Origin: Neonectria sp. B-13
Taxonomy: Eukaryota; Ascomycota; Sordariomycetes; Hypocreales; Nectriaceae
Assembly (NCBI GenBank): GCA_002682825.1
Contig: NOKP01000015.1
Location: forward strand, 1-64,000
Length of the DNA stretch: 64,000 nt
Reading direction: 5' to 3'
Shown: positions 11,481 to 23,461 of the stretch, piece by piece
Layout: each line of letters opens with the position of its first letter
Position numbering within the stretch: the first letter of the stretch is position 1
The notes under the pieces: generated by a model
Database searches by the model: none
Told to the model about the DNA's origin: nothing
The model's input: the letters and a program-made list of their open reading frames with translations, nothing else
Translations under genes and position numbers: made by a program

Positions 11481-12691
11481 ATGCCTTCTCTCGATAACCT
11501 CGCAGTCCCCAAGGGCTCCACCGTCCTCGTTACCGGGGCCAATGGTCTCTTGGGCTCTCACATTGCCGACCAATTCCTTGAGTATGGCTACAACGTCCGC
11601 GGTACTGTCCGAGATACAGAGAAGAACGCTTGGCTGTCCAAGGTCTTTGAGAAGAACCATGGGCCGGGACGCTTTGAACTTCACAAGGTGGAAGACATGG
11701 CTGCCGAGGGGGCCTTCGATGAGGTCGTTAAAGGTAGATTCGCGGTTTCGGAAATACAACGAGCACATACTCACAACCATTAAACAGGCGTCTCTATTGT
11801 TGCCCATACGGCCTCCGTCATGTCCCTTGATTCCAACCCGCACAAGGTCATCCCCGATGCTATCGCCGGTGCTCTCAACGCTTTGAAATCCGCCTACGGC
11901 GAACCGGGCGTGAAGCGCTTCGTCTTTACCTCGTCTTCTTCTGCGGCCGTATCCTCGGCCTTGGACAAGCCAGGTATTGTTGTTACCGAAGATACCTGGA
12001 ATGAAACTGCCGTCGAGGAGGCTTGGGCAGAGCCTCCTTATGGCCCAGAGCGCGCAGGAGCCGTGTACGGGGCGAGTAAGACCCAGGCGGAACAGGAAGT
12101 ATGGAAGTTTCACAAGGCGAACCGCGAAAAGCGCCCTGACCTTGTTGTCAACACTGGTAAGTCTAAGATGCGCCGCGAGATGATACATATCAACTAATCA
12201 AATCCAGTTCTCCCCAACTTCAACTTCGGCAAGACTCTTGACGCAGTCAACCAAGGATATCCTAGCAGTTCTGGCTTACCTGTTGCCCTGTACAAGGGAG
12301 AAGTGACATGGATGCATAAGCTCATCGTGCCCCGTAAGTCCCGCCCATTGTCGGTCGAAACAGAGCAATGAACATAAACTCAACATCTCTAGAATACTAC
12401 ATCAACGTCCAAGATACTGGCAGACTCCATGTCGCTGCAGCCATCTTCTCTGATGTAAAGGACCAGCGAATCTTCGGATTCGCAGGAAGATTCAGCTGGG
12501 ACCAGGTTTTGGAGATCCTACGCAAGAATCACCCAGACAAGAAGTTCCCCGACAACTTTTCAGGCGGGGAAGATCCCAACGAGATCCAGCCTCGCGACAA
12601 GGCAGAGCAATTGCTTCGTGACTTGGGACGACCGGGCTGGTCAAGCTTGGAGGAGACCATCTTGGCGAACGTCGAGGATCTGAAAGAATAG
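11481..12691 (+). CDS. NAD(P)-dependent extended SDR, Gre2-like aldehyde/ketone reductase
   Basis: Reduces aldehydes or ketones with NADPH in the cytosol, in the dihydroflavonol-4-reductase/Gre2 superfamily. Exons 11481-11733, 11788-12156, 12208-12333 and 12393-12691 total 1047 nt, 348 residues, the family length. The Rossmann motif VLVTGANGLLGSHI (residues 14-27) binds the nucleotide; R-x-x-R after beta2 suggests NADP. The catalytic residues are in FTSSSSAAV (Ser, residue about 135) and YGASKTQAE (Tyr-x-x-x-Lys, about 188). Three introns of 51-59 nt, each with canonical ends. The natural substrate cannot be told from sequence. A second related but divergent SDR lies at 29.7 kb. Confidence 0.92.
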
Positions 12692-12981
12692 CAAGCCAAT
12701 GTCACGCAGCCTGTGATGTGTACGTGACGCACATGATGCCGGGAGAAACACACTGGATTAGAATCCAGAATCATGCATAATAAGTGGCGAGATTTCACAG
12801 TTTCACCGGGTGCATCACTGCGAGATTGGAATGAAAGAGCTTTGTTTTGCTTCTATATTGTACTGTGATACGCGGAGAGCATGGAGATGCATCTTCTAAG
12901 TTCAACATTTGGATCATAAATCATGCCCACATACCTCCTACCACGTGAGGCCAGCGACAACAAAGACTCCAAGGCCTGCCT

Positions 12982-13774
12982 TTAGTAAGGAGTCTCACCA
13001 TTGCTGTAACCAAGTCAGTCATCAATGCAACCCACGGACTCGAATCGACTTACTAGTTTCCGGCCGGCGAGTAACGAGCCACAACATAGGTTTGACCGTT
13101 TCCAGACGCAACACCCATACCAACCTTGGTACTGGTGCTCCAGACGATTTGCGCTGCGATAAGTCAGTAACAAGCCATTTGTCATTTAATTATAAAAACT
13201 CACTGTAGTGGCCATAGGAAGCAAAGTCGCCGTCGCCGATAGCTTGGCCAGAGTAGCTCGACTTCTCGTCAATCCACATCTTAGCAGCATTGGCAAATGG
13301 TGAGCCAGTGCTAGACTGCATGTACAGGTTCTCACCCGCGCCGCTGCCCTCGGAGTGTGTCAAGCTGCCCACCGAGAGGAGGTGGGTAGCCCACTCCTGG
13401 GCATCGTTGGCGAGTGTTTCGTCCCAGACCTGAGCAACTTGGCCAACCTCCTTGCGGGCGGCGTTGTGGGCGTCGAGGGCAGCCTGCTGGTCGGCGGTGA
13501 GGTCTGAGGATGAAGAGCCGGTAGAGTCGGCAGCGGGAGCCGAGGAAGAAACCTCGACTTTGTCAGGCTGAGCGGTCTTGGTCTGTCTGACCATAGTGGT
13601 GGGAACAGCAGAAAGGGTACAGGTCACGTTGGTGACAGGATCAACGACAGTTTCCATAGCCCCGTTCTGCTCAGATGGCCGCGACCATCGCCAGTTCTGG
13701 CCGTGATGTCGCCTAGCGGCAGCATCAGTAGCCAGAACGGCGGCAGTGAGAGTGGCGAAGGTGAAGAAACGCAT
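12982..13774 (-). CDS. Secreted CAP-superfamily (PR-1-like / SCP) protein
   Basis: CAP proteins are secreted alpha-beta-alpha sandwich proteins; fungal members bind sterols or lipids and some act in virulence. Start is the ATG at 13774 (MRFFTF...), giving a signal peptide. Exons 13204-13774, 13054-13153 and 12982-13003 total 693 nt, 230 residues. After a Ser/Thr-rich region (about residues 50-90) comes the CAP domain: ALDAHNAARK, WDETLANDAQEWATHL, HSEGSGAGENLYM, then across intron 1 the signature GHYTQIVWS, and ARYSPAGNYNGETPY at the end. The last exon is only 22 nt but restores the conserved Tyr-Ser-Pro-Ala-Gly-Asn-Tyr ending; without it the protein would stop at a TAG inside the intron. The residues His, Glu, Glu, His of the CAP cavity are all present. 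Intact. Confidence 0.93.
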
Positions 13775-16700
13775 TTTGATAAGCAAGTCGCCGGGACTTG
13801 AATGAATGAATGAGAAGGATAAAAGTGAGTGACTGAATAGAGCCTGCTATAGGTCAATGAAAGAATGATGGACTCAAAAGAGTTGGAAAGAATGTAAGTG
13901 TTGTGAAGAGGAAGAAGAAGTAGCTCGGTGATGAGTAGGATCAACGGTTTATATATTTTGCCTGCCCTCTCAGTGACTTGGATGAAGCTCGGCGTCTCCC
14001 TTACAAAACGGAGTCTTTGAAGTTTCATGTCGTCCCGTTCCTGCAGGGGAAAATCTTGAATTAACCTTGCGTGGTCTAGTCCTCTGCTGTGGCCTTGGGA
14101 ATCAAGTACGACTACGCAGCGAGTGGTCATTGCCCCTGGAGCTAGTGGCTGTCACGACTCGATTATGGCCTTCATAGGCGCCATTGAAGGAGAGAAATGC
14201 AGGGGGTATTTTAGTGTGTATGTCACACAGCTTTAGTCTTGTTTCTAGTCGGGACGGTGTCCAGTCACGGCGACGGAGTGTCATCGATTCGGCATTCTTT
14301 CGCCACAGGGAAACAAAGGGAAGGTCTCAGCACGATCGGTATTCGTGTCCCGCCTTGGCCGTATGTTTCATCACGGTTGAATGAACAAACGACTCCATTG
14401 TCTCCCCGCCGCCACCGAGACGGCGCATGCACCGTTGATACACCCACCACTCGTATCGTGCATAAGCGCTCCCCTAAAAGGCCTCGTACCAAACAAGCAA
14501 AAACTTTGTGCGTGCGCGTCTTTTGATGAATAACTAGTCCTCGTACCCCTTTTCTTTCTTTCCCTTTGTTCCACATCTCAACAAACCGTGCTTGGCTCTT
14601 CACTAGACTCAAGCTGGCTGCTCCGGACTTGCCGCACAACGCTCTCATTTTTAGTTCTCATTGTCATTTCAACCCCCATCCTTATTCTGTATAATTTTGG
14701 GCCGCCGGTTTCGATGGAGGGATCCGTAAAAGGAGCATGTATTCGTACGCTCTTACGCTGGTCCATGCGGGCGAGAAAAGAAAAGGTTTCGGTCTTTTCC
14801 AGCGAAAGACCTGTTGAAGAATCTTCCCATGATCGGCGCTCAAGAAAGGTCTTTGAGATGTGCAGTCTAGATGCACATACTCGTCAACTGTTCCTCTCAA
14901 GGATCGAGAAAACGTATGTAGGTTGATGTATCCCTGCTTTGGCCCAACCAGACACGATCTTTGTTGTTACAAAGAAGTCTGATGCCGAAGCCCGGCCTGG
15001 TGACATCGCAAACAAGCTGGTAGAGGTCGCCAGAACGGATGAGGTGGTGAAGAAGGGGAGACCTTTGGAGACTTGAAGCAAGGCTGCTCTGTGTAGAAGC
15101 CGCTTAGGTGTATGGAGACTATGGGGCCGACAGCCTTTCGTCTCCGATGTCGCACCAAGTCCAGCCATCCGGCCACTCACTGAGTCGTCCACTCGCCGGT
15201 ATTTTGCCAAGTCTCTGAAGCATGCCCATCGCATGCACGAGCGCCGAGATCTCAAAAACCAGGACATCGAGCCTTGCCTGAGGGTGCTCAAAGATAGTAT
15301 GTCGTGAGACGTGATATTAAAAGACATTCGAAGCCGAGGATTGCATATCGCAGTATCCCGAATCATCGCCTCCAATGAAGTTGGTAATTTCGTTGGCATT
15401 AGAAGTTTCCTCCGGCTCCTGGTTTCTAACCCGGATGCCAAAAACGTCATTTTCAACCGATACATTGTTGTTTAAAGTCTCAACATCATCGTGCTCACGC
15501 AATACCTTTACTGCGCCCGCACCGGAACAAGGCGGCGACGAGGTCATTACCAAGAGGACTATCAGTAGATGGTCACACGGCTTTCTATGTCCCATTCCCT
15601 TCTTTTTCTTTTCGGCATGTCAGTCATCAGCTTCAACGCTTGAAAAATGGTTCGCTTTCGGGTCCCCTCTGGAAATATTCCGAAATGCTCCGTGTCTTGC
15701 TGGGCAATGACTCTTGGTCCCTACCCTATACTGTACCCGACTACCTTTTGGGCTGTCAACATCCTGCAATTCACCATGAGGAATAATTACTAAGATACTG
15801 TTCGTATTGCGTTACTTTTAGCATTAAAAAATGGGATGAATTTAAAGCATTCTTATCAGCCCCTATGGATCTATGGCTATTGTCTTTTTTGACTCTGCTA
15901 GCTCTTTCCACTGCCTGAGATGTTTGGTTTGCCGCTAAGAAAAAGTAATCATTACATAGAGTATTATTTATACATCTCGTATAGATCATATTGACACAGT
16001 AAGATTACATACGACAGACAACGTACAATGCCTCATTTAGTTTACAGCTATGCTCCGCCTCACAATCCTCGTAACTCAAGCAGCCAAACTCTCGAGTATC
16101 TTGGGTCGCATGGATTCCACACCCCAGGTCTGTCTTCGCAGCCCATTTGGACCACTGTTTATGACGTTGATGTCTTATTATTGAAGGTTAGGTAAGGGCA
16201 GTACTATTCTTGTAACAAAGCAGCGGCCGAAGACAGCGGACGACTTCAACTCTATCATCCACACGTGCTAGCCTGTTTGTAATCAGCGCATTGCTGTGAG
16301 CATCGGGACAGACCTTGATGGATTGATTGAATGTTTCTACTTCGTACATGTATGCAACGACACGTCGGGCGGCCGATGCCTGCTTCGACGGAACTTTGCA
16401 AGGGTTACGAGTTACCCGTTAAGGAACACTAACCGAGCTTCCAGCTCCGGCCGCCCGTGTCAAAGCACCACGGAGAATAGATCTTACTGGGACAAATTGC
16501 TTAGCGGTCCTGGGGGACGGATCCTTTTGCGAAAACCCCGCATATTTCTGGCAGCGAATGGACAGCCAAGATAGTCCAGAGGCGGTGCTCGTTTTTGTAG
16601 TGGCCGATCTTGATCCATAAAGCTGTGCATGTCAGACGATCTGCACCGAATACGAATGAAGCTGTGTCAGTTGCCAAGTCTCGATCGTCATCATCTCGTC

Positions 16701-17533
16701 TCGGCCTTAAGCGTGCGGATTTAAGCTTATACGCCTTACATTCAATCGAACACGGACAAGAAACCTGGACCTTGTCATGTATTCTAAATGTTTGAAACAG
16801 ATCCTTGCAAAGTGCGCCGAGTAAGATCAGAAACCGATGCCAGTAGAAACATTTAGGATCGATATGCGGAACATTATGATGTCATGTAGAGCCACAAAAT
16901 CCAATAGCGCCATGATCTCCCGCGTTTTAAGGCCCGATTGAATCCTTCGGCCCACGTGCATTGCATGCTTAGGAATCTATATTGAACTCTACTTGTCGGC
17001 TATGCGTCGATCGCTCTTGGCCCGTCTCCCTACCCTGCTGGTCTGCGAGATGTGAAGGTGAGGCTGAAGCTCCATAGACGTGTCATAGTCTCTCGAGCTG
17101 CCATTTAAGGAATCATTTTGGGGTGATCGGCCTCAAGGACACCGTCTTCGGAACCGGCAGTTGTGTTTGAAGGATTCGGCCGTGCAAGGGGTAGAGAACT
17201 TCTGTTACCTAGCGCTGACTATTGAACCGTATGGCAAGGCTTTCGTGTCTGAAATAAGCAAAAGTGCATCATGCGTTATCAACCTCGGGACGATGTCGAA
17301 CCGTGCACGGGTTAAGCTTACTTACTGGGCGGGATGAAATCGATCTGCGAAACAACAACGATGTAGCTTGAAGTGTCGCAGCCGCCGAGCCATTTGTTAG
17401 TCTCGCCAGGTTCCCAAAGGCGAATATCAGAGTCTTGAAAAGTATAAGTAGGAGCACTTGCCCATAATTTCTTTCACACTCACAATCATCATCACTCACA
17501 AACACCTTCCAACAAACTCCAACTCTTGCCAAG
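13775..17533. other. 3.7 kb gene-poor stretch with unassigned open frames
   Basis: Between the CAP and NLP genes. Possible coding traces: plus 14588-14926 (112 codons, hydrophobic FLVLIVISTPILILYN then basic), a plus-strand stretch near 14980-15076 reading FVVTKKSDAEARPGDIANKL in a frame that does not splice to it, and two minus-strand frames, 14884-15465 (193 codons) and 15317-15595 (92 codons, acidic, Asn-rich end). None matches a family I know and none joins into a convincing gene; the mixture suggests decay or a small unrecognised gene. 16000-17250 looks empty. The NLP promoter has a TATAAGTA-like element near 17443, about 90 bases before its start. Confidence 0.4.
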
Positions 17534-18372
17534 ATGCAGACCAAATTCCTTACCGCTGCCGCTTTCCTAAGCGCACTGGCGTCTGTCCAGGCCAAACCCA
17601 CGCCGATGAAGCGTGATGTGCTCACGGCGTTGCCTGAGGGCGCTGACGAGATTGAGCTCAAGTTTCAACCGAAGCTTGACTTTGACACAGACGGCTGCTA
17701 CAACACAGCCGCCATCGACCCTAATGGCAACACCAACCCGGGCCATAGTGCCACTGGCACTCCTCAGGGCGACTGCCGCGATCCTCATCAGCTGGAGAAC
17801 AGCAATGCCTACTCTCGTAAGCGCTGTAACAACGGTTTCTGCGCTATCATGTACGTTACGTTGCTATTCTTTGCTTCTTATCCACCTACATAGAGAATGA
17901 GTGCTAATTGGAAATTTATAGGTATGAGTACTATTTCGAAAAGGATCAGGCCGCACTAGCCACCTATGGTGCTGGCCACCGTCACGACTGGGAACACATT
18001 GTCGTCTTCGCTCAAGGCGACAACGTTGTTCGCGTCGCCACATCCTGCCACACTGGATACAGCGACGCGAGCAATCAGTTCCCCGCAGATGGCACCAACC
18101 CCCTGGTTGTGTACCACAAGGATGGAGGACAAACCCACTGCTTCCGTTTCGCCAATGATGCCGATATCGGTGGTGTTGAGAACTTCTCGGGCGCTTTCTA
18201 CCGCAGCCCGCTTGTCGGCTGGGACCACTGGCCCAACGTTGGTCTCCGGGACAAGCTGCTGTCAACTTGGAGCGGCGGTGTTGGACCTAAGCTGGATACC
18301 GAGTTCGGTGATAAGCTCAAGGCTGCTGCCGGTGATGGCGTCGCTGGCTTTGACCCTTACCTTGACGCCTAA
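17534..18372 (+). CDS. NLP (necrosis- and ethylene-inducing protein 1-like), NPP1 family
   Basis: Secreted cytolysin-fold protein that binds sphingolipids of dicot plasma membranes in active family members; non-cytotoxic members also exist. Exons 17534-17850 and 17922-18372 total 768 nt, 255 residues, standard length. Signal peptide (MQTKFLTAAAFLSALASVQA), possible Lys-Arg processing site at about residue 27, then the NPP1 domain. Two Cys in the first half (in DGCYNTAAI and GDCRDPH) match type 1 NLPs. The family heptapeptide GHRHDWE is intact (about residues 130-136), as is the acidic metal-binding environment. One 71-nt intron. No stop or frameshift seen. It lies 8 kb from GH12 and 4 kb from the CAP gene, so several secreted plant-interaction candidates sit close together. 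Activity cannot be judged from sequence alone. Confidence 0.95.
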
Positions 18373-19713
18373 GCGATGCTGGAATAATCGAGGGAGACAG
18401 CCAGACGCTGTAGCCCGATGCATTGGGGGATTTTGTTTGTAAATAAAGTTAAAGCTTTCCCGAGGGCCTGGATTTGGATAGGCTTGGGATTTATGAGTGA
18501 ATACATTCCTTCATGGGAGATTGAACGCATCTTGCAGACCAGCTACGTAATCAGCCTGTGGTGACCGGCGTACTCACACAACACGCGCACGCAGTATTCA
18601 GACTTGCGAAACTATTTCATCTTCTCACAAATGATGAATTACCTTTCAGCCTGGTAGTCCTACGAACGGCTTGGAAGATAACCCCGATTCTTACTGGATC
18701 GCCAAAGGACCGACTAAGTTCGGTCGTCTACTGGGTAGTACTACTCATACCAGCGCCTAATACAGACATGTCAGCATGGGCTTTGCATGATCTGGATAGG
18801 AATCTGCCATATCTGGGCACTGCATGATACATTGGGAAGTCTAGGAGCCGCCCTGGAACTGAGTCTTGGTGGCTACCAGCAATTAGTCCAATCCAGTGCT
18901 CGCACAAGTTGCGAATACCAAGACCTTGTTGATATACACCGATCCCGTGTTTTTTCTGCGGGAGAACTATTTTAGCTAATCTACAAACTCTGTATGGAGG
19001 ATTTTAGACGGCTGAGCGTGAGTCCATCGCCTAGTGCTAACACAGATACGGGGGCCGAATTCTCGCACTCGTAGTTTTGATCGCAAGACAACCTATTGGA
19101 TCCACGGCCTCCTGGCTCAATTACCTACTTCTGCTGATCGTACTATCAGTTCGACAAGACTTTGGGCGGGTTTCGCGTGAACGCGTCTGTTGCCAACCAC
19201 ATCGAGAACCTGCTCACCACGCAAAAGACACCAGCAAGGGATTGCGCTCTTAGACTATCATAAATGGTCCCACTGTTTTTCTGTCAGCTCTAATGGCGTG
19301 ACTGCGTGTGTCTTGTGTAACTAACTCAGCTACGAAATAGGGAGGAACGGTGAGTCCCGAAAGGGCTCGCCGTTGTCGCTAGATGCCTAGTCAAAGGCGG
19401 AAATGTGGATGGTGTCCGAATGTGGGGCTGACTCTTAGTCCCACCAACAAGCTCACTGGACGTTCACTGCTTCAACCCACTTTGGAGATCCATAACGATG
19501 CGATCGAAAGTAGGACATCGGTCGGAGTCGGAAGACCGAGGCGTATTAGTCAGTAATCAGCTCAATGCCGTACTGGTTTCTTTCGAAATTTCGCCTCCAC
19601 TCACTTATCTCCCATCTCTCGCCTCCCGCGATCTTCAGGATCGATCTTCTCCCTTCATTGCTTCTTCTTTTTGAACCGTAAACCCGAATATTCCAACTCA
19701 AGTGCATGGAATT
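18373..19713. other. Intergenic, no gene seen
   Basis: 1.3 kb without a supported gene; only short overlapping frames. The last 150 bases are CT-rich (19590-19680, TCTCCC/CTTCTTC), the likely leader of the following MFS gene. Confidence 0.55.
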
Positions 19714-21510
19714 ATGCAGTCATTTCTGCAGTATAGACGTGCCGGCCGTGCAGCCCAAGCACAAATCACAGTGCAGCAGGATCTAGAAACCTCGTCGACT
19801 ACTCATGGTATCCTTCTAAGTTCAGCTCGGCAAGACCACCCTCTAACACAGTTCCGTCGATCAGGAGATAACAATTCCTCAGAATCCGAACCGCCCACCC
19901 AGCACAAGACGGGCGGGGATAGCGATTGTGTCCCAACAGGCCCGGATCCCCTGTTTATAAATGCTGTCGAGACGCGGTACTCGACTAGAACTGCTCTGGG
20001 TTACTCACTGGCGGGCATCGAGGTTCGAGATCGCCGAACTGCCGAAGGACCTGGTGAGCAGGTCTTCGTTGTAAACTGGGACGGCCCGGACGATCCTTTG
20101 AACCCGCGCAACTGGCCGATCTCCAGACGAGTGGGCACTACCCTCCAAATATCTTTCATCGCCGCTGTGGTAGGAGCAGCATCGGGAATTGACGCGACGG
20201 TGCTGCCACAAGCCGCGGCAGACTTTCATGTCAGCGAGGTTGCGGAATCTCTAGCGACAGGTATGCTCAGCAAGATCCGGTACTCTACATCAAAACTCAC
20301 CTCAATAGGACTCTATTTGGTTGGAATGGGCCTCGGGTCTCTGATTGCAGGACCGTTTTCGGAAACATTTGGCAGAAACGCCGTATACACGGTTTCCGTG
20401 GCCGTTTTCATGGTCTGGATCATGGCATCTGGCCTGGCTCCAAACTTTGCTGCCCAGATCATCTTCCGGTTCTTGGCCGGATGTTCCGCCTCCACGCCCC
20501 TCGTGTGCGCAGGCGGATCCATCTCCGACATGTACAACAGCATTGAGAAGACGTGGAGTTTCCCTCTGTTCGCCATCGCCGGGTTTGGCGGCCCGATGCT
20601 AGGCGCTGTCATGGGCGCCTACATTGGCCCTTCTCCAGTTGTTGGTTGGCGTTGGACTGAATGGACCATGCTCATCGCTTCCACTGTCTTGCTCACCGTT
20701 GTGCTGCTCTGTATGCCCGAAACCTACACACCATTGCTTTTGGCATGGAAAGCAAAACACTACCGCAGGATCACAGGAGACGACCGCTTTCGCTGTGAAC
20801 ACGAAATTGTCAAGGCAACTCTCTTCACTCGACTCAGAGTCAGCATGACACGACCATTTCTGATGTTGACAGAACCAATCATTTTGGCCATGACATTGTA
20901 CATCACGGTGATATACATTATCCTCTTTACGTTTCTCGTTGGATGGCCATACATCTTCGAGCACACCTATGGCCTCGATCAGGGTCTTGCCAACGTCATC
21001 TTCATCGCCATGTTCCTGGGCACCCAGATTAACTTCATCTTCGTTCCAATCATCTATCGGATGACTACTCAGAGAGCCAAGCTAGGCCCAGCCAAGTTCA
21101 GTCCAGAAATCCGCCTCTGGTACGCCATGTTCGGCGCTTGCATCTCGATACCAATATCCCTGTTCTGGCTCGGCTGGACCAACTACGCGGGCATCAGCAT
21201 CTGGTCAGCAATCTTTGCCGTGGTCATGTTCGGGTATGGCGTGACTGGAGTCTTCATCTGTGTTTACATGTATATCATCGACTCTTATGAGGTATATTCA
21301 GCCTCGGCACTCACGTTTGTCGCGTTAGTGAGATACGTTGTCGCAGGAGGGATGACGGTGGCGGGGATCCCGTTTTATGAGAATATGGGCACGCACTGGA
21401 CTCTTACTATTCTTGCTTGCATATCCACAGCTCTAGTGCCTATCCCATATATCCTGTATTACTATGGTCACTGGATTCGGAGCAAAAGCAGGTACGCGGT
21501 GGAGAAATGA
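19714..21510 (+). CDS. MFS drug:H+ antiporter-type transporter (Flu1/polyamine-like)
   Basis: Plasma-membrane efflux-type transporter with 12 predicted TMs. First ATG is 19714 (the frame is open upstream to a GTG at 19702). The soluble N-terminus of about 115 residues ends with the family hallmark WDGPDDPLNPRNWP before TM1. DATVLPQAAADF and the motif GPFSETFGRN after TM2 fit DHA1 members. A 48-nt intron (20261-20308) is inferred: it has GT..AG ends, and its removal joins ESLATG to LYLVGMGLGSL, the normal TM2 sequence; the intron is stop-free and in frame, so retention would insert 16 residues. Spliced length 582 residues. No cluster partner is obvious. Substrate unknown. Confidence 0.9.
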   Translation: MQSFLQYRRAGRAAQAQITVQQDLETSSTTHGILLSSARQDHPLTQFRRSGDNNSSESEPPTQHKTGGDSDCVPTGPDPLFINAVETRYSTRTALGYSLAGIEVRDRRTAEGPGEQVFVVNWDGPDDPLNPRNWPISRRVGTTLQISFIAAVVGAASGIDATVLPQAAADFHVSEVAESLATGMLSKIRYSTSKLTSIGLYLVGMGLGSLIAGPFSETFGRNAVYTVSVAVFMVWIMASGLAPNFAAQIIFRFLAGCSASTPLVCAGGSISDMYNSIEKTWSFPLFAIAGFGGPMLGAVMGAYIGPSPVVGWRWTEWTMLIASTVLLTVVLLCMPETYTPLLLAWKAKHYRRITGDDRFRCEHEIVKATLFTRLRVSMTRPFLMLTEPIILAMTLYITVIYIILFTFLVGWPYIFEHTYGLDQGLANVIFIAMFLGTQINFIFVPIIYRMTTQRAKLGPAKFSPEIRLWYAMFGACISIPISLFWLGWTNYAGISIWSAIFAVVMFGYGVTGVFICVYMYIIDSYEVYSASALTFVALVRYVVAGGMTVAGIPFYENMGTHWTLTILACISTALVPIPYILYYYGHWIRSKSRYAVEK

Positions 21511-21778
21511 TGGGGAAACACCAGCTGTCCTTGTGTGGTGGGTGGTGGTGCTACAAATGTGGTCATCGGGGTTAGACAGCCTTAAGTCCGCGGCCGTTGA
21601 ACTTGGAAGCGTCCTCGGGTAAATACAAGACCCCGAGCCCGGTCCCTTTTCTCTTCGTGTTTTCTCACACGTCAGCATTCGCGCCTTCAATTGTTTAATG
21701 TTCATAATTTATTGACAATCAGGCAATCGATGAGCGAAGATAAGTCGCTGTGTAGACACTAACGAACACCGGTCTGCC

Positions 21779-23185
21779 ATGGGGAGAACGGAAAGATACG
21801 AAGGTTCTCCGAGGGTTCCGGATGTCGAAGGCCAGAAGCCTAAGGATGCACCAGCTAAAAAGCATCATGTGCCTCACAAAGGAACCTTTGCCAATCCATG
21901 GAATAGCTTCACGGGCCTGGATGCATCTCCGGTATTCAAAGAGTTGACAAGGTAAAGAGAGACAGCCGCCTCATCCATCGCCTCGCTTACACTTCTTAGT
22001 CGTCTCTTGGCCGGAATGCCCATTCTCGGAGGAGTACCAGATCCTTCTGGTATCTCCGTCGTTACACCAACCTTCTCCTCAACCCGAACCTTGACCTCCA
22101 AGCTTCGGGCAACCTGGCTAGGTCACGCTAGCTGCTATCTCGAGTTCCCTTCCGGTCTGCGCGCTCTCACAGACCCGGTTTTCGAATCTCGCTGTTCGCC
22201 GTCCCAGCTCATTGGCCCTAAGCGTTTCACCCCTGCCGCATGCCAGGTAGTTGACTTGCCATTTGTTGACCTGGTGGTGATTAGTCACAACCATTACGAT
22301 CACTTGAGTGCGATGACAACGCGGGAGATCTGGAAGAAGTTTCCTGACGCTTGGTGGTTTGTACCATTGGGGAACAAATCGTGGTTCTCTTCAATGGGGA
22401 TTGAGAACTGTATAGAGATGGATTGGTGGGACGAGAAAGAGCTCACCCTGAATTATCGCAAGGCCAGCGGTAGCACTACGTTTACGGAATGTGAATTTGG
22501 CAATGATAAGAACGACGCAGTTATTGGCGAGATGACAGCACTTTTAGGCTGTTTACCATGTCAACACCAAAGTGGAAGAGGCGCCCTAGACGCTGGGAAG
22601 TCTTTGTGGTCCAGTTGGAGCATTGAAAGTGGTGGAAAGAAAGTCTGGTTTGGGGGGTATGTTGTCTTTTCTCCGCTCCTTCAGTGTTCCGTTCATTGCA
22701 AACTAATAAAGGTGTTGCTTCAAAGAGACACAGGGTATAGAGCAGTTCCAAGAATCCTTCCCGATGCCGACGATTATAGCCAGCATTTGAACTATCCTCA
22801 TTGTCCTGCATTTGAGGAAATTGGTTCCCTCCGAGGCCCATTTGACCTGGGATTAATCCCCATTGGGGCCTACGCTCCAAGATCATTGTCAAGTTCTTTA
22901 CATGCGAACCCATTCGACAGTGTGAGCATATTCCTTGATGCGAAATGCAACAAAGCAATGGCCATTCATTGGGGTACGGTACGTATATCCTTCACACTCC
23001 TCTTGCCACTGTAGGGAAATATCACTTTAGGGAACAGTGGCTAATTCTCAATTCGATAGTGGGCTTTGGGTTATGAACAGGCACTCGAACCACAGAGGCT
23101 GCTCAGGGAAGCACTGAAATCGAAGAACCTCCCCCTGGATGGCGTTTTTGACACCTATGATATCGGAGAAACTAGAAGCTTTTAG
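21779..23185 (+). CDS. NAPE-PLD-like metallo-beta-lactamase-fold hydrolase
   Basis: Zinc hydrolase related to N-acyl-phosphatidylethanolamine phospholipase D and UlaG-like enzymes. Exons 21779-21951, 22000-22656, 22726-22978 and 23060-23185 total 1209 nt, 402 residues. The N-terminus is basic and hydrophilic, followed by ATWLGHASCYLEF (strand 1 motif), the metal-binding SHNHYDHLS (HxHxDH, residues about 155-163), the downstream LPCQHQSGR (His ligand) and WSSWSIE, then WFGGDTGYR (Asp/Gly ligand loop formed across intron 2), and MAIHWGTWAL (last His, formed across intron 3). Reconstituting these motifs across the junctions supports the splice sites, although the acceptor at 22725 (TTCAAAG) is weak. 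Lipid signalling or detoxification role is inference. Confidence 0.9.
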
Positions 23186-23461
23186 TGTGAAGACAAAATG
23201 GGGCAAGAGTATGGCAGTGCGACAATTTCACCGAGGCCTCGCTGATCTGGAACTCTGTCCGAGACCACCGAATCAAGTACGTCACATAGAGAAGTGGGCA
23301 ACTTATGTAAATGTGACAATGCGGAAAACACCATATAGCAATCAAAGAACGCCCCGGACCTATAACACCTCCTTCGACTATGCACCCTACATCCAATAAT
23401 TTAGCATATAGCTTGCAACCTTTAGAAACCCTACTTGCCCCCATGCAGCATCTACTGTCTC

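Noticed and set aside
14884..15465. 193-codon minus-strand frame
   Set aside because: Not kept as a gene: composition Ser/Arg/Leu-rich, no recognisable motif, overlaps competing frames on the plus strand.
19702..19713. Upstream GTG as start of the MFS gene
   Set aside because: Non-ATG; the first ATG in frame is 19714.
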